Shown: piece by piece, positions 18,254 through 32,232 of the stretch
How the letters are laid out: each line of letters starts with the position of its first letter
Numbering within the stretch: the first letter of the stretch is position 1
From: Undibacterium piscinae
GTDB taxonomy: Bacteria > Pseudomonadota > Gammaproteobacteria > Burkholderiales > Burkholderiaceae_D
Length of the DNA stretch: 64,000 bases
Reading direction: 5' to 3'
NCBI GenBank assembly: GCA_003970805.2
Contig: CP051152.1
Coordinates: 1,798,001 to 1,862,000 of the forward strand
Notes under the pieces: generated by a model
Seen by the model: the letters and a program-made list of their open reading frames with translations, nothing else
Told to the model about the DNA's origin: nothing
Databases searched by the model: none
Position numbers and translations under genes: made by a program

Positions 18254-18697
18254 ATGTACACCGTAAAAAAACTCGTGATCTGTATGGCCATCGCTAGCGC
18301 CTTCCCGGCCGCCTGCATGGCGCAAGCTGCACCTTCGCAAAAAAGTGAAATCGAGGCATTAAAAAAACAGGTCAAAGAACTGCAGGCCATGATGCAGAAA
18401 ATCACGCTGCAAAATAGCCAAAGCAGTGCACTGGCGGCGGAGACCAGCGCCCAGGTCTTGTCTATCGTGGAATCGAGCAAACAGGCAATACAGGCAATAC
18501 AGGCAGATAAATCAAATGTAGTCGACGTGACTGAATTCAATCGTATCCGCGTCAAAACCGAGGCGATGGACGAAGCCATAGAAGCCAACGGCTTCCGAGC
18601 CTTAAAAAATATTCCGACGTACGTCTACAACCGCAATGGCAAAACGTCGAGTTTTGTGTTTTTCAATAACAATAGTTCACCATTTCGTCTCACGTAA
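18254..18697 (+). pseudogene. N-terminal part of a coiled-coil porin-like outer-membrane protein, internally deleted
   Basis: The ATG at 18254 follows AAGGAAG. The product has a signal peptide (LVICMAIASAFPAACMAQA), then a coiled coil (SEIEALKKQVKELQAMMQKI) of the kind that precedes trimeric porins. A segment GFRALKNIPTYVYNRNGKTSSFVFFNNNSS resembles the first beta strands of a barrel. It then stops after 147 residues. About 45 bp further, bases 18740-18815 read as VTQDGVPSGSVRFAVPFNFY, which looks like a final barrel strand. The simplest reading is a larger porin gene that lost its middle. The family assignment is by resemblance only. Confidence 0.55.
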
Positions 18698-18941
18698 CTG
18701 GCGAAAACGTCCAAATTTCAATCACTTAGAGATTCGCCTTTGTGACGCAAGATGGAGTTCCATCGGGAAGCGTGAGATTTGCAGTGCCGTTTAATTTCTA
18801 CCATATGAAAATATGAATAATCGACACTGACCGTACGCCTGGGTAAGCCTGATGGTAAAAGCGATTGAGGCTACCCACATTTCATGCATTAATCTCAGTC
18901 ATCACAATCATTCACGATTTTACTTTCTCAACAGGAAAACC

Positions 18942-20191
18942 ATGTTTGCAAAGAACCATACCCTCGCCAATATCGATCCAGAAATTTTTGCAACAATACA
19001 AAAAGAAAATCTGCGTCAGCAAGAGCACATAGAACTGATCGCTTCTGAAAACTACACATCACCTGCAGTGATGGAAGCGCAAGGCTCACAACTGACCAAT
19101 AAGTATGCTGAAGGTTATCCAGGCAAGCGTTACTACGGTGGCTGCGAGCACGTCGACGTTGTCGAGCAACTGGCGATCGATCGCCTCAAGCAATTGTTTG
19201 GCGCAAACTTCGCCAACGTGCAGCCTAACTCTGGCTCACAAGCCAATCAGGGCGTATTTTTTGCGTTGCTGACCCCGGGCGACACCATCATGGGTATGTC
19301 ACTGGCCGAAGGCGGTCATTTGACACACGGTATGCACCTGAATATGTCTGGCAAATGGTTCAACGTGGTTTCCTACGGTTTGAACGCGCAAGAAGATATC
19401 GATTACGATGCCATGGAAGCATTGGCACGTGAAACTAAGCCTAAGCTGATCATCGCCGGTGCGTCTGCATTTGCCCTGCGTATCGACTTCGAACGCTTTG
19501 CAAAAATCGCCAAGGAAGTTGGCGCTTATTTCATGGTTGACATGGCTCACTACGCTGGCCTGATCGCTGCAGGCGTCTACCCTAACCCGGTACCGTTTGC
19601 CGACGTGGTTACTTCGACGACACACAAGAGCTTGCGCGGTCCGCGCGGCGGCATTATCTTGTGCAATGACGAAGCGATCTCCAAAAAGATCAACTCTGCG
19701 ATCTTCCCAGGTATCCAAGGCGGCCCGCTGATGCATGTCATCGCTGGTAAAGCGGTAGCATTCAAAGAAGCGCTGAGCCCGGAATTTAAGGCTTACCAAG
19801 AGCAAGTCCTGAAAAATGCAGCGCCCTGGCAACTACATTGACCGAACGTGGCCTGCGTATCGTTTCCGGCCGTACTGAATCGCACGTCATGCTGGTGGAT
19901 TTGCGTCCAAAAGGCTTGACCGGAAAAGAAGCCGAAGCGATCCTCGGTTCAGCCCATATCACCTGCAACAAAAATGGTATCCCTAACGATCCGGAAAAAC
20001 CATTCGTTACTTCAGGTATCCGTCTGGGTAGCCCTGCGATGACGACCCGCGGCTTTAAAGAAGCCGAAGCCATTAAGGTTGGTAATTTACTGGCCGATGT
20101 ACTCGACAATCCGCATGATGCTGCAACCATCGAACGCGTGAAAGCCGAAGTCAAGAAACTGACAGACGCTCATCCGGTCTACGCAGCTTAA
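18942..20191 (+). pseudogene. glyA: Serine hydroxymethyltransferase, interrupted by a one-base deletion
   Basis: Interconverts serine and glycine with tetrahydrofolate, a central one-carbon step; PLP-dependent and cytoplasmic. The first frame, from the ATG at 18942, gives [14 protein letters not shown] through the PLP-lysine motif [14 protein letters not shown] and stops at 19841. The second frame continues from about 19820 with [17 protein letters not shown] to the normal end at 20191. Restoring one A near 19820 (AATGCA-AGC instead of AATGCAGC) rejoins the frames. The assembled protein would have about 415 residues, the family length. GlyA is rarely dispensable, so a sequencing error is likely unless another copy exists. 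Confidence 0.9.
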
Positions 20192-20200
20192 GTTATAATC

Positions 20201-20231
20201 AAAAGCGCCACCTTAGTCAGGTGGCGCTTTT
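20201..20231 (+). terminator. Strong terminator after glyA
   Basis: AAAAGCGCCACCT (20201-20213) and AGGTGGCGCTTTT (20219-20231) form a 13-bp stem with a 5-nt loop and end in T. Confidence 0.85.
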
Positions 20232-20261
20232 CTATTTAACGTTGAATGTAAGGCTAACGCC

Positions 20262-20762
20262 ATGAAATGCCCCTACTGTCATCATGATGAGACTCAGGTA
20301 ATTGATACCCGGGCGCCAGAAGATGGCAACACCATCCGCCGTCGTCGTCGCTGCGCCCATTGTGACAAGCGCTTCACTACCTACGAGCGGGTTGAATTGA
20401 CCATGCCATCCATCGTCAAAAAGAATGGCAGCAGAACTGAATTTGAAACCAGAAAACTACGCGCCAGCCTGATGCTGGCACTACGAAAACGGCCAGTCTC
20501 GGCCGAAGCGGTGGACACCGCAATACAGCGCATAGAAGAAAAATTATTAGCCAGTGGCGAACGGGAAGTGTTGTCTGGCCATTTAGGCGAACTGGTGATG
20601 CGAGAATTGAAGCGTCTGGATAAAATCGCCTATATCCGCTTCGCTTCAGTATATAAGAGCTTTGAAGACGTTTCCGAATTTGCTGAAGCAATACAGGAAG
20701 TGAAAAAAATGTTCATATCGCAACAGATGGCAATGAAACCCATCCTGCGCGTTTTGCGCTAG
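20262..20762 (+). CDS. nrdR: Transcriptional repressor NrdR
   Basis: Represses ribonucleotide reductase genes in response to dATP/ATP. The N-terminal zinc ribbon has CPYC at residues 3-6 and CAHC at residues 31-34. An ATP-cone follows ([29 protein letters not shown]), then [37 protein letters not shown]. The 166 residues are a little longer than the usual 150 or so. It follows glyA after a strong terminator, an order common in Burkholderiales. An AAGG sequence lies ahead of the ATG. Confidence 0.94.
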   Translation: MKCPYCHHDETQVIDTRAPEDGNTIRRRRRCAHCDKRFTTYERVELTMPSIVKKNGSRTEFETRKLRASLMLALRKRPVSAEAVDTAIQRIEEKLLASGEREVLSGHLGELVMRELKRLDKIAYIRFASVYKSFEDVSEFAEAIQEVKKMFISQQMAMKPILRVLR

Positions 20763-20841
20763 ACAATATCGATGTTCTTTGCATCGAGTGGGTTATGTCT
20801 ATTATGACTTTACGAATTCACCGCAAATACACCAAACATCG

Positions 20842-21626
20842 CATGCGCCGATCTCAAAATCGCGGGCTAACCTGGAGTGCATGGTTGATCCTGTACAAAT
20901 AGTATCTCTGCCACGAGTCAGCGCTGACATCTCTGACTTTGTTTGCTCGCTCAGCTCGTACTAGTGGCGACCATTTCATTACAAAATGAGAAATAGCGTA
21001 GTGATCGTGATCGGCAAGTTCTTAAACGCTGCCAATAGCTGCACTTAAGGACGCAGAATCAGACATAACCCGCAAAACACGCCCGCTGGCACTAGAAAAA
21101 CATTTTTCGACGCAACAGTGCCTCCCGTATCTGCCAGTACTGCAGATACAGATAGGGGTTGGAGTATTTAACAATGATGCCAATAATGAACCTGGGCTAT
21201 ATTGCAAATACTACAGTTCAACGAGTGGTAAATGGGCTGCAGACGCGTCAGCGGTGTAGAGCAATACCGATGGACTTGCCAACAAATATCTGACTGCGGC
21301 CGATATCAATAGGACTTTGGTTGGAACAACCGCAGCCGAAAAAGCGAAAGATTTGAATAGAAAAACATTCTGGAAAAAAATATTGCTTGTGAAAGTAGCG
21401 ATCTTGGTGCGCGGCAAAGAAAATATGCGACGACCTCAACATACAACTTATTCGGTCAGCTTATGCAACGGCAAATAGCAGCAATGACAAAGGAACGACC
21501 ATTAGCGAAGTCAACTTAGCTGCTGACACCCGAAATCGCATCCGAAAAGTCTATTCCGTCACGATTCAATTACGGAATAATTGCATGGTTGATCCTGTAC
21601 ATGGCATCTGCCTACCTCCTAATTAA
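20842..21626 (+). pseudogene. pilW: Scrambled remnant of pilW (type IV pilus assembly protein)
   Basis: The start MRRSQNRGLT (ATG at 20842) is a prepilin N-terminus, but after ten codons it jumps to a piece also found at the gene's end (shared GCATGGTTGATCCTGTAC at 20882-20899 and near 21583-21600). Later fragments in different frames are PilW-like: GVGVFNNDANNEPGLYCKYY, SSTSGKWAADASAV (to about 21257), SNTDGLANKYLTAADINRT, KENMRRPQHTTYSVSLCNG and the end NRIRKVYSVTIQLRNNCMVD, stopping at 21626. A duplicated pilX segment lies inside (20963-21116). Several indels and at least one rearrangement are needed, so this cannot make a protein. Confidence 0.7.
20963..21116 (+). repeat. Partial duplicate of the pilX 5' region
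   Basis: Nearly identical to 21755-21913, running from AGTGGCGACCAT to TTTTTCGACGCAAC, with a handful of missing bases in this copy. It is embedded in the pilW remnant. Confidence 0.85.
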
Positions 21627-21634
21627 ACTTTATC

Positions 21635-22274
21635 ATGCGCATTCATCTCAAAATCAAGGCTAACCTGGCAAACGAGTCAAGGTACCAAGCAATCAGGTGC
21701 TTCCTTAATCGTTTCCTTAATCATGCTCATCGTCGTGCTCGTACTCAGCATCTCAGTGGCGACCATGTCATTACAAAATGAGAAATCATCCCGTAGTGAT
21801 CGTGATCGGCAAGTTGCCTTAAACGCTGCCGAAGCTGCACTTAAGGACGCAGAATCAGACATAGACCCGCAAAACACGCCCGCTGGCACTAGAAAAACAT
21901 TTTTCGACGCAACATCAAATCTCTATTTTGAAACTGGTTGCGCCTCTGGCGATAGCAATCCCTATCAGGGCATGTGCCTCCCTACCGTGGTCGGTATTCC
22001 AGTTTGGCAAAGCGTCGATTTAGCCGACAGTGGCTCAAGCTCCAAATCGGTGGCATTTGGCAAATTCACGGGCCAAACCATGACCACAGGAAAAAGTTCA
22101 TTCCCAGCCAAATTGCCACGTTACATTATCGAAGTCATACCCGATATTGATCCTGGGAAAGAAGCGACCGAACAAACTAAATATATATATCGAATAACCG
22201 TAGTCGGTTTTGGTGCCAACGAGCAAACACAAGTTGTCTTGCAGAGCTATTACCGAAAATCAGTATCGTCTTAA
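21635..22274 (+). pseudogene. pilX: PilX-type minor pilin, frameshifted near its start
   Basis: The family start MRIHLKIKANLANESR (ATG 21635) is in a different frame from the rest. The main frame reads KQSGASLIVSLIMLIVVLVLSISVATMSLQNEKSSRSDRDRQVALNAAEAAL, the PilX N-terminal prepilin helix with a Gly before the cleavage point. It continues to FGANEQTQVVLQSYYRKS and stops at 22274. One indel near 21680-21690 separates them. An internal ATG at 21723 would give 183 residues but would lack the prepilin cleavage site. PilX helps assemble and prime type IV pili in the inner membrane. It lies 43 bp before pilY1. Confidence 0.75.
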
Positions 22275-22317
22275 TTTTGTTATGAGAGTGATATTTATCA
22301 CTCTACGGAGAACCATT

Positions 22318-25300
22318 ATGAAAAATTTAATCAGTCGCCTCATTTGCTCTGGGTTACTCTTCACGCACATCGGTGTATTTGCTGCAGCCCCGCCGATAGT
22401 GGGATTATCTAGTACGCCTTTATATTCGGGCGGCGGGAACGTGCGCCCCAACCTATTATTAAATTTATCGGTGGAATTCCCAACGGTTAAATATGCCTAT
22501 AGCGGGATCGCTTACAACAAAACGATAGATTTCATTGGATACTTCAATCCAAAAAAATGCTACACCTACCCCGGAGGCAGTGCAACTTATACGGATTGGA
22601 ACGGCGCCAGCTTGACTGTACCAACTCCTGAAAAGGCAGCTGCGGGGACGGAATTTTTTTCTATTTCTGGTGCTGCCGATGGCAATCATGAATGTACCAA
22701 TGCTTTCAGTGGAAATTTTTTAAATTGGGCATCGTCTTCAGCGATTGATATGTTGCGACTTGCTTTAACGGGTGGAGATAGAATAGAGAGTCTCGACACA
22801 ACAACGCAAACTGTTTTGCAGAGAGCCTTTTTGTCTGTCAGCACTTCAAATTTTTATCGCAGCGGTTATTTTCCACAATTATCGATTACTGGAGCCGGTA
22901 ACGTTAGCGCGCCAAATAAAGTCACACCATTTAATGTCACTACATTAACAATAACTAATTGTGAAAATAAGATCCAGTTTAGTGACTCTGCTAATAATTC
23001 ATCGCAAAGTTGCGGTGTAGCGAGACTTTCTAACGGAAAATTAGCGAAAACAGATAAATACTGGGGTGAATTTTATGCGAGAGTCAAGGTTTGCGATGGC
23101 AATGAAAACACGACACGAACCGATGTTTGCATGCAATATCCTAGCGGAAACTATAAGCCAGTAGGGCAAATGCAGCGCAATCAAAATAACGTGCGTTATG
23201 GCGCCTTTGGTTATTTAATGGATCAAACCAATACTCGCCAAGGCGGTGTATTGCGCGCACCATTAAAATATGTCGGTAGCAAGCAATATAAAGCTGCCAA
23301 TTCATTTATTGAAGAAGCCAACGATCGACAAGAATGGGATGCCAGCACAGGCGTGTTTGCCAGTAATTCTGAGGGTGATGCCACTGGAAATAGTGGTGTC
23401 ATCAACTACCTCAATAAGTTCGGCCGAACCGGCGTTTACAAAGGATACGATCCTCTCAGTGAACTTTATTACGAAAGTATTCGCTACCTACAGGGGCGGC
23501 AACCAACGCCAGAAGCAATAGCCGGCATGACCACCACCATGCAAGATAATTTCCAGGTAGTAACGAGTTGGGTTGATCCAATTGAAGCATCCTGCCAAAA
23601 GAATTACACCATTACGATCGGCGATGCCAATACGCATCAAGATAAATTCATTCCTGGCAATAATAGAACCGGCACTGGCGATACAGCGAGGGCAGCAGAT
23701 ACGGCTACAACGCAGTGGCCGGCGTTCAATGTCATGACGCAAACTGCAAAAGTAGCTGCCTTGGAGTCAACGAGTACTTATGGCAATTCTGCGCCAGTCG
23801 CAGCGTTGGCAAACATGGATACCGCCAATACTGGCTCCAATGGCGGAACTTTTTACATGGCAGGTACCGCATATTGGGCTAACACCAATGATATTCGGCT
23901 TGATAAGCCGGTACGTGTAAAAACCTATGCAATTGACGTAGATGAAAATGGTAATGGCTCAATAGATAATACTGGCAGAAGTAACACGGCGCCACGACTT
24001 TCACAACTTTATCTTGCTGCGAAATACGGTGGTTTCAATGACGCTAACGCAGATGGCAATCCCTTCAAAACCGGGACTGTCGATGGTAAAACGCTCTTGA
24101 CTAATAATACCGAATGGGCAAGTGGTAACGGTACTGATCCAGATAATTTTTTCCTGGCCAGTAATCCTGCAAAAATGATTGCGGCAATAGCAAAAATTTT
24201 TCAAACAGTCGCAACGAGTGGCGGAACACTCTCGGGTATCGGGATCAGCTCGACTAAATCAAGTGACAATCCGTATATCTATGTGCCTGGATTTGATCCT
24301 GAACGTTGGTCCGGCAGTTTAAAGAAAAAATCTGGACTTACCTTGAATCCTCCAGCGATATGGGATGCGGGCGCGATCCTCACGGGCAACCCTACACCAA
24401 CCCCTAGCCCTGGCACACGTAAAATTTACACTGCAAAAGTCGCTGCAGACGGCTCATTATCAACCATAGATTTTGTATGGAATAATGGCGCCAATTTTAA
24501 TAGCGCTGATCAAACCGCACTAAACACGAACCCGCACACCAACATTGTGGATAATCTCGCAGATAAGCGTATTAATTATTTACGCGGAGATCGAAGCTTA
24601 GAGACAGATGCGGGAGGATTCCGCATAAGAAGCAGTGTTTTAGGCGATATTGTAAATAGTGCCCCAGTGTATTATGGGGCGCCAGCCAAAAACATTTCCG
24701 GACCAGGTTACAGCACTTTCTATACCGCCAACGCAGGCCGACAACAGGCTGTTTACGTCGGCGCGAACGACGGCATGCTGCATGCATTCGATGCAGGCAC
24801 TGGTACCGAATTGTTCTCTTATGTGCCAAATGCCTTAATTTCTAAATTAAACATGCTGACAGATCCTTACTACTCACATCAGTCATATGTGGATGGGAAA
24901 ATTTCGGTGAAAGACACACAAATTAATGGTGCATGGAAAACCTTACTACTCTCTGGCATGGGCTCTGGTAATAAAGGGGTTTTTGCACTGGATGTGACAA
25001 ATCCAGCCAATTTCAGTGCTGGTTTAGGTGCGATTTGGGAATTCACTGACAAAAATGATACTGACATGGGTTACTTACTTTCACCGCCATTGATTGCAAA
25101 ATTTCGCACAGGAACCTCAGCGGGACAACCAACTTATGGCAACTTTGCCGTTATTTCAAGCGGTTACAATAACTTCGATACGTCGGATGTCAATGCGACG
25201 AACAAGCGCGGTAGCTTATTTCTATTATCATTGGATAAAGCCCCTAACGCAGCATGGGTTTCTGGTAGCAATTACTTTAAATTAAATACCGATACTGCAA

Positions 25301-26202
25301 GCACGTATGTTGATATAAGCAAAAAAAATGCCCTTGCCGCTCCGAATGTAGTCTACGGTGCCGATGGTGCTGTTAATTATGTCTATGCTGGCGACCTTCA
25401 GGGAAATTTATGGCGTTTTGTATTTACTAGCGGCAGCCTAGCTACGTCGATAGCTTCGTCTAAACCTGTATTTACTGCGAAAACCAGCGCTGGTATACCT
25501 CAGCCCATTACGGTTCAGCCGAAAATTGTTTTCGCTCCCGGTGGTGGCTATATCATTACTTTCGGCACAGGAAAATATGTTGAAACATTTGATATTTCTA
25601 CAGCCAACTATAATACTAGCTCTTATTATGCGGTCCTTGATACAACCTATAACGCCGATGCGGTAACCGGACGCAGTCAACTTGAAGCACGAACAGCAAC
25701 TGCTTCAGGTGCTGGATTCACCTTAACAGGAAATAGTTTTAGCTATGGAACCACGGCTGGCACAAAAAAAGGATGGTACTTTGACTACTCCGATTCAGCA
25801 ACGACAGGTGAGCGCAGCGTAACTGAAGGCGCGATTGCAGGGCAATTTTTATTCTTCAATTCGCTTTTACTTAGCTCAAATCCTTGTTCCGGCGGCAGCG
25901 GAAAAATGTATCAAATTGACTTATTAACTGGCCTTAGCGATGGCGTGACTGGAACAAGTTCAACAATAGGACTACTTAACTCACCGATCGTGTTCAACAT
26001 CAGCACTACTGTAGGAGATAGAAACGCGACTGGATCTCGTCGTACAGTCACTAAACAGACTGTAATTACAACTGGGACAGGAAATAGTACCGGAGAATCA
26101 ACGACAAGTACCTCAACTCCGGATCAAGCGTCGAAGACCGGACGTTTGAGCTGGCGTGAACTCCAAAATTGGCAAGAACTGCGTAAAGATGCGAACAAAT
26201 AA
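22318..26202 (+). CDS. pilY1: Type IV pilus tip adhesin/assembly protein PilY1
   Basis: A 1294-residue secreted protein. The frame opens at 22210, but the ATG at 22318 starts a proper signal peptide (LICSGLLFTHIGVFAAAPP). The C-terminal half is the PilY1 beta-propeller: NSAPVYYGAPAKN, RQQAVYVGANDGMLHAFDAGTGTELF, AWKTLLLSGMGSGNKGVFALDVT, YVYAGDLQGNLWRF, PITVQPKIVFAPGGGYIITFGTGKY. An acidic repeat (VDENGNGSID, FNDANADGN) may bind calcium. The N-terminal part is variable and may have a von Willebrand-like fold. It is intact although all flanking pilin genes are broken. Confidence 0.9.
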   Translation: MKNLISRLICSGLLFTHIGVFAAAPPIVGLSSTPLYSGGGNVRPNLLLNLSVEFPTVKYAYSGIAYNKTIDFIGYFNPKKCYTYPGGSATYTDWNGASLTVPTPEKAAAGTEFFSISGAADGNHECTNAFSGNFLNWASSSAIDMLRLALTGGDRIESLDTTTQTVLQRAFLSVSTSNFYRSGYFPQLSITGAGNVSAPNKVTPFNVTTLTITNCENKIQFSDSANNSSQSCGVARLSNGKLAKTDKYWGEFYARVKVCDGNENTTRTDVCMQYPSGNYKPVGQMQRNQNNVRYGAFGYLMDQTNTRQGGVLRAPLKYVGSKQYKAANSFIEEANDRQEWDASTGVFASNSEGDATGNSGVINYLNKFGRTGVYKGYDPLSELYYESIRYLQGRQPTPEAIAGMTTTMQDNFQVVTSWVDPIEASCQKNYTITIGDANTHQDKFIPGNNRTGTGDTARAADTATTQWPAFNVMTQTAKVAALESTSTYGNSAPVAALANMDTANTGSNGGTFYMAGTAYWANTNDIRLDKPVRVKTYAIDVDENGNGSIDNTGRSNTAPRLSQLYLAAKYGGFNDANADGNPFKTGTVDGKTLLTNNTEWASGNGTDPDNFFLASNPAKMIAAIAKIFQTVATSGGTLSGIGISSTKSSDNPYIYVPGFDPERWSGSLKKKSGLTLNPPAIWDAGAILTGNPTPTPSPGTRKIYTAKVAADGSLSTIDFVWNNGANFNSADQTALNTNPHTNIVDNLADKRINYLRGDRSLETDAGGFRIRSSVLGDIVNSAPVYYGAPAKNISGPGYSTFYTANAGRQQAVYVGANDGMLHAFDAGTGTELFSYVPNALISKLNMLTDPYYSHQSYVDGKISVKDTQINGAWKTLLLSGMGSGNKGVFALDVTNPANFSAGLGAIWEFTDKNDTDMGYLLSPPLIAKFRTGTSAGQPTYGNFAVISSGYNNFDTSDVNATNKRGSLFLLSLDKAPNAAWVSGSNYFKLNTDTASTYVDISKKNALAAPNVVYGADGAVNYVYAGDLQGNLWRFVFTSGSLATSIASSKPVFTAKTSAGIPQPITVQPKIVFAPGGGYIITFGTGKYVETFDISTANYNTSSYYAVLDTTYNADAVTGRSQLEARTATASGAGFTLTGNSFSYGTTAGTKKGWYFDYSDSATTGERSVTEGAIAGQFLFFNSLLLSSNPCSGGSGKMYQIDLLTGLSDGVTGTSSTIGLLNSPIVFNISTTVGDRNATGSRRTVTKQTVITTGTGNSTGESTTSTSTPDQASKTGRLSWRELQNWQELRKDANK

Positions 26203-26216
26203 TGATCGGAAATAAC

Positions 26217-26655
26217 ATGTATAAGAACAGAAATCGCGGATTTACCCTGAAATAATGATTGCGGTAGCCATTCTCGCTATTTTAGGAAGCGTTGCTTTTT
26301 CATCGTATACCGATAGCGTCATTAAAACCAGGCGATCCGAGGGAAAAACAGCACTGCTTAAGTTGATGCAGCAAGAAGAGCAATTTTTCACTCAAAATAA
26401 CTCGTATAGCGTGTTCTCCCAAGCATCTGTTGATGCAAATGAAAAGAAATTTAAGTGGTTTTCGGGAGAGGCAGCATCGAGCAGTTCGTATGACATCATT
26501 GCCACCGCCTGCGCAGGCGATACAATACAAAATTGTGTGTTACTGACAGCTTATCCGGGCACTACAAATGTCAACTCGACGTTTAAAGACCCGACATGCG
26601 GTAACCAGTATTAAAAGACGTATCCGTGTCTGGCGCTAAGAGTAAGTGTTGGTAA
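26217..26655 (+). pseudogene. pilE: PilE-like type IV pilin with two small deletions
   Basis: The ATG at 26217 gives MYKNRNRGFTL, the prepilin leader, and then a stop. Resuming in another frame is IMIAVAILAILGSVAFSSYTDSVIKTRRSEGKTALLK. The gap corresponds to four lost bases at about 26248-26252, which removes Ile and the critical Glu5 of GFTL-IE. The body ends DPTCGNQY at 26614, but a third frame continues VLKDVSVSGAKSKCW to a stop at 26653-26655, the normal Cys-Trp pilin end. Both breaks are needed to explain the sequence. The gene follows pilY1 by 14 bp. Confidence 0.75.
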
Positions 26656-26658
26656 ATC

Positions 26659-26730
26659 ATGAAAATATTCCGCCGTAATAATCCGAGGGCTACACTGCTG
26701 CTGAAGCAATTGGTTGACAGTCGTTAAGAG
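26659..26730 (+). pseudogene. First codons of a FimT/GspH-like minor pilin, truncated
   Basis: After the pilE end an ATG (26659) starts MKIFRRNNPR. In a shifted frame the next codons read RGYTAAEAIG, which resembles the prepilin site of FimT (GYTLLE). The sequence then runs directly into the rRNA terminator region. Only about 70 bp of the gene remain. The call rests on a short match. Confidence 0.4.
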
Positions 26731-26740
26731 CGCGCAAAGC

Positions 26741-26776
26741 AAAAAACCCTCAGCAGGATTCTGCTGAGGGGTTTTC
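26741..26776 (-). terminator. Terminator of the rRNA operon
   Basis: CCCTCAGCAG (26747-26756) and CTGCTGAGGG (26761-26770) form a 10-bp stem with a GATT loop. On the minus strand it ends in six T, just after the 5S gene. Confidence 0.9.
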
Positions 26777-26784
26777 TAATAAAA

Positions 26785-26898
26785 GCCTGACGATGACCTA
26801 CTTTCACACTGGTTGCAGCACTATCATTGGCGCGGAGTCGTTTCACGGTCCTGTTCGGGATGGGAAGGGGTGGTACCGACTTGCTATGGTCATCAGGC
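26785..26898 (-). rRNA. rrf: 5S ribosomal RNA
   Basis: About 114 nt. The ends GCCTGATGACC and GGTCATCGTCAGGC pair to close helix I. The conserved internal CCCATCCCGAACAGG is present. Last gene of the operon. Confidence 0.95.
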
Positions 26899-27163
26899 AT
26901 AACTTGTTGACTTTGTGTGGCTCACGTTGCTCTGTGAGTCGCACAAGGTCCAATTGGGAAGAAGCTCAGTAGAGTGTGCGGTCCGTTCCCGGTCGCACTA
27001 ATCATGTGCCCAGCGATTGACCATCGCTGTAGCGTGCCTGCAGGTCAGTGCAGGACTTAGGCGGTTGTGATTTGTACCAAACTTCGCGGCGTTTTCCAAC
27101 GCTACTACATAAGGCAAACACACAAACAATACTTGTCATAATCTATAACCACTAAAGTTATAG
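26899..27163 (-). other. 23S-5S spacer of the rRNA operon
   Basis: About 265 bp with no tRNA. Its 23S-proximal end carries one arm of the 23S processing stem (27152-27166). Confidence 0.6.
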
Positions 27164-30039
<2,876 letters not shown>

Positions 30040-30432
30040 TATAACTTTAGATTCTGGCGTCTTCGTCTAATTGCTTAAACCAAGGTTCATCACCAAAAAA
30101 TCGCTATAGTTCTTATTACTATGAGTATTACTTTAGCGTTTGCCGTATCTCAAGATATTTGATTTTCTAAAACCCTGTATTGCTACAGTGCTTTTCAAAC
30201 TCTTTTTAATACATTTTATGTTTGTTTGATACAATCACAACCCTTCCATAAATTCTCATCAGCAACTGTCGTCACTGAGTCCTTTACGAAATAATTTTGA
30301 TTATTTCTACTTTACTTCTTCTCAATTGTTAAAGAACGGTAATACTTGATACTTTGCTTTCGCTTCGAAAGAACAAATCTCAATAGCGCGCGCGCCACTC
30401 ACATTTGCTTTTTCTTCCCCTTCGCATTTAAC

Positions 30433-30509
30433 TGGTAGGGCTGGTTGGACTCGAACCAACGACCCCCGCGTTATCAACACGGTGCTCTAACCAGCTGAGC
30501 TACAGCCCC
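30433..30509 (-). tRNA. ileT: tRNA-Ile (GAT), lying between tRNA-Ala and 23S on the plus-strand map
   Basis: 77 nt with encoded CCA. The acceptor arm is GGGGCTG / CAGCCCT, the anticodon loop TTGATAA with GAT, and the T loop GGTTCGAGTCC. Coordinates place it nearer 23S than tRNA-Ala is. Confidence 0.95.
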
Positions 30510-30526
30510 ACTATTTACCAGGTAAA

Positions 30527-30602
30527 TGGTGGAGGTTAACGGGATCGAACCGTTCACCCCCTGCTTGCAAAGCAGGTGCTCTACCAGATGAGCTAAACCC
30601 CC
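30527..30602 (-). tRNA. alaT: tRNA-Ala (TGC)
   Basis: 76 nt with encoded CCA. Acceptor GGGGGTT / AACCTCC, anticodon loop TTTGCAA with TGC, T loop GGTTCGATCCC. On the minus strand the order is 16S - Ala - Ile - 23S, the reverse of the Ile-Ala order most familiar from enterobacteria. Confidence 0.95.
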
Positions 30603-30695
30603 AATTCGGGAACTCGGTATCGATGAATTGCTTCATCTCTACGTTCTTAATCATTAACAGTCAATAAGTGTGGACACTTAACTCTAAGCGCACTC

Positions 30696-32232
<1,537 letters not shown>

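Noticed and set aside
18698-18941. Glycine riboswitch upstream of glyA
   Set aside because: The conserved glycine-aptamer core could not be found; the region looks like a porin-gene remnant.
19800-19850. Programmed frameshift in glyA
   Set aside because: No slippery heptamer or downstream stem at the break; a missing A explains it more simply.
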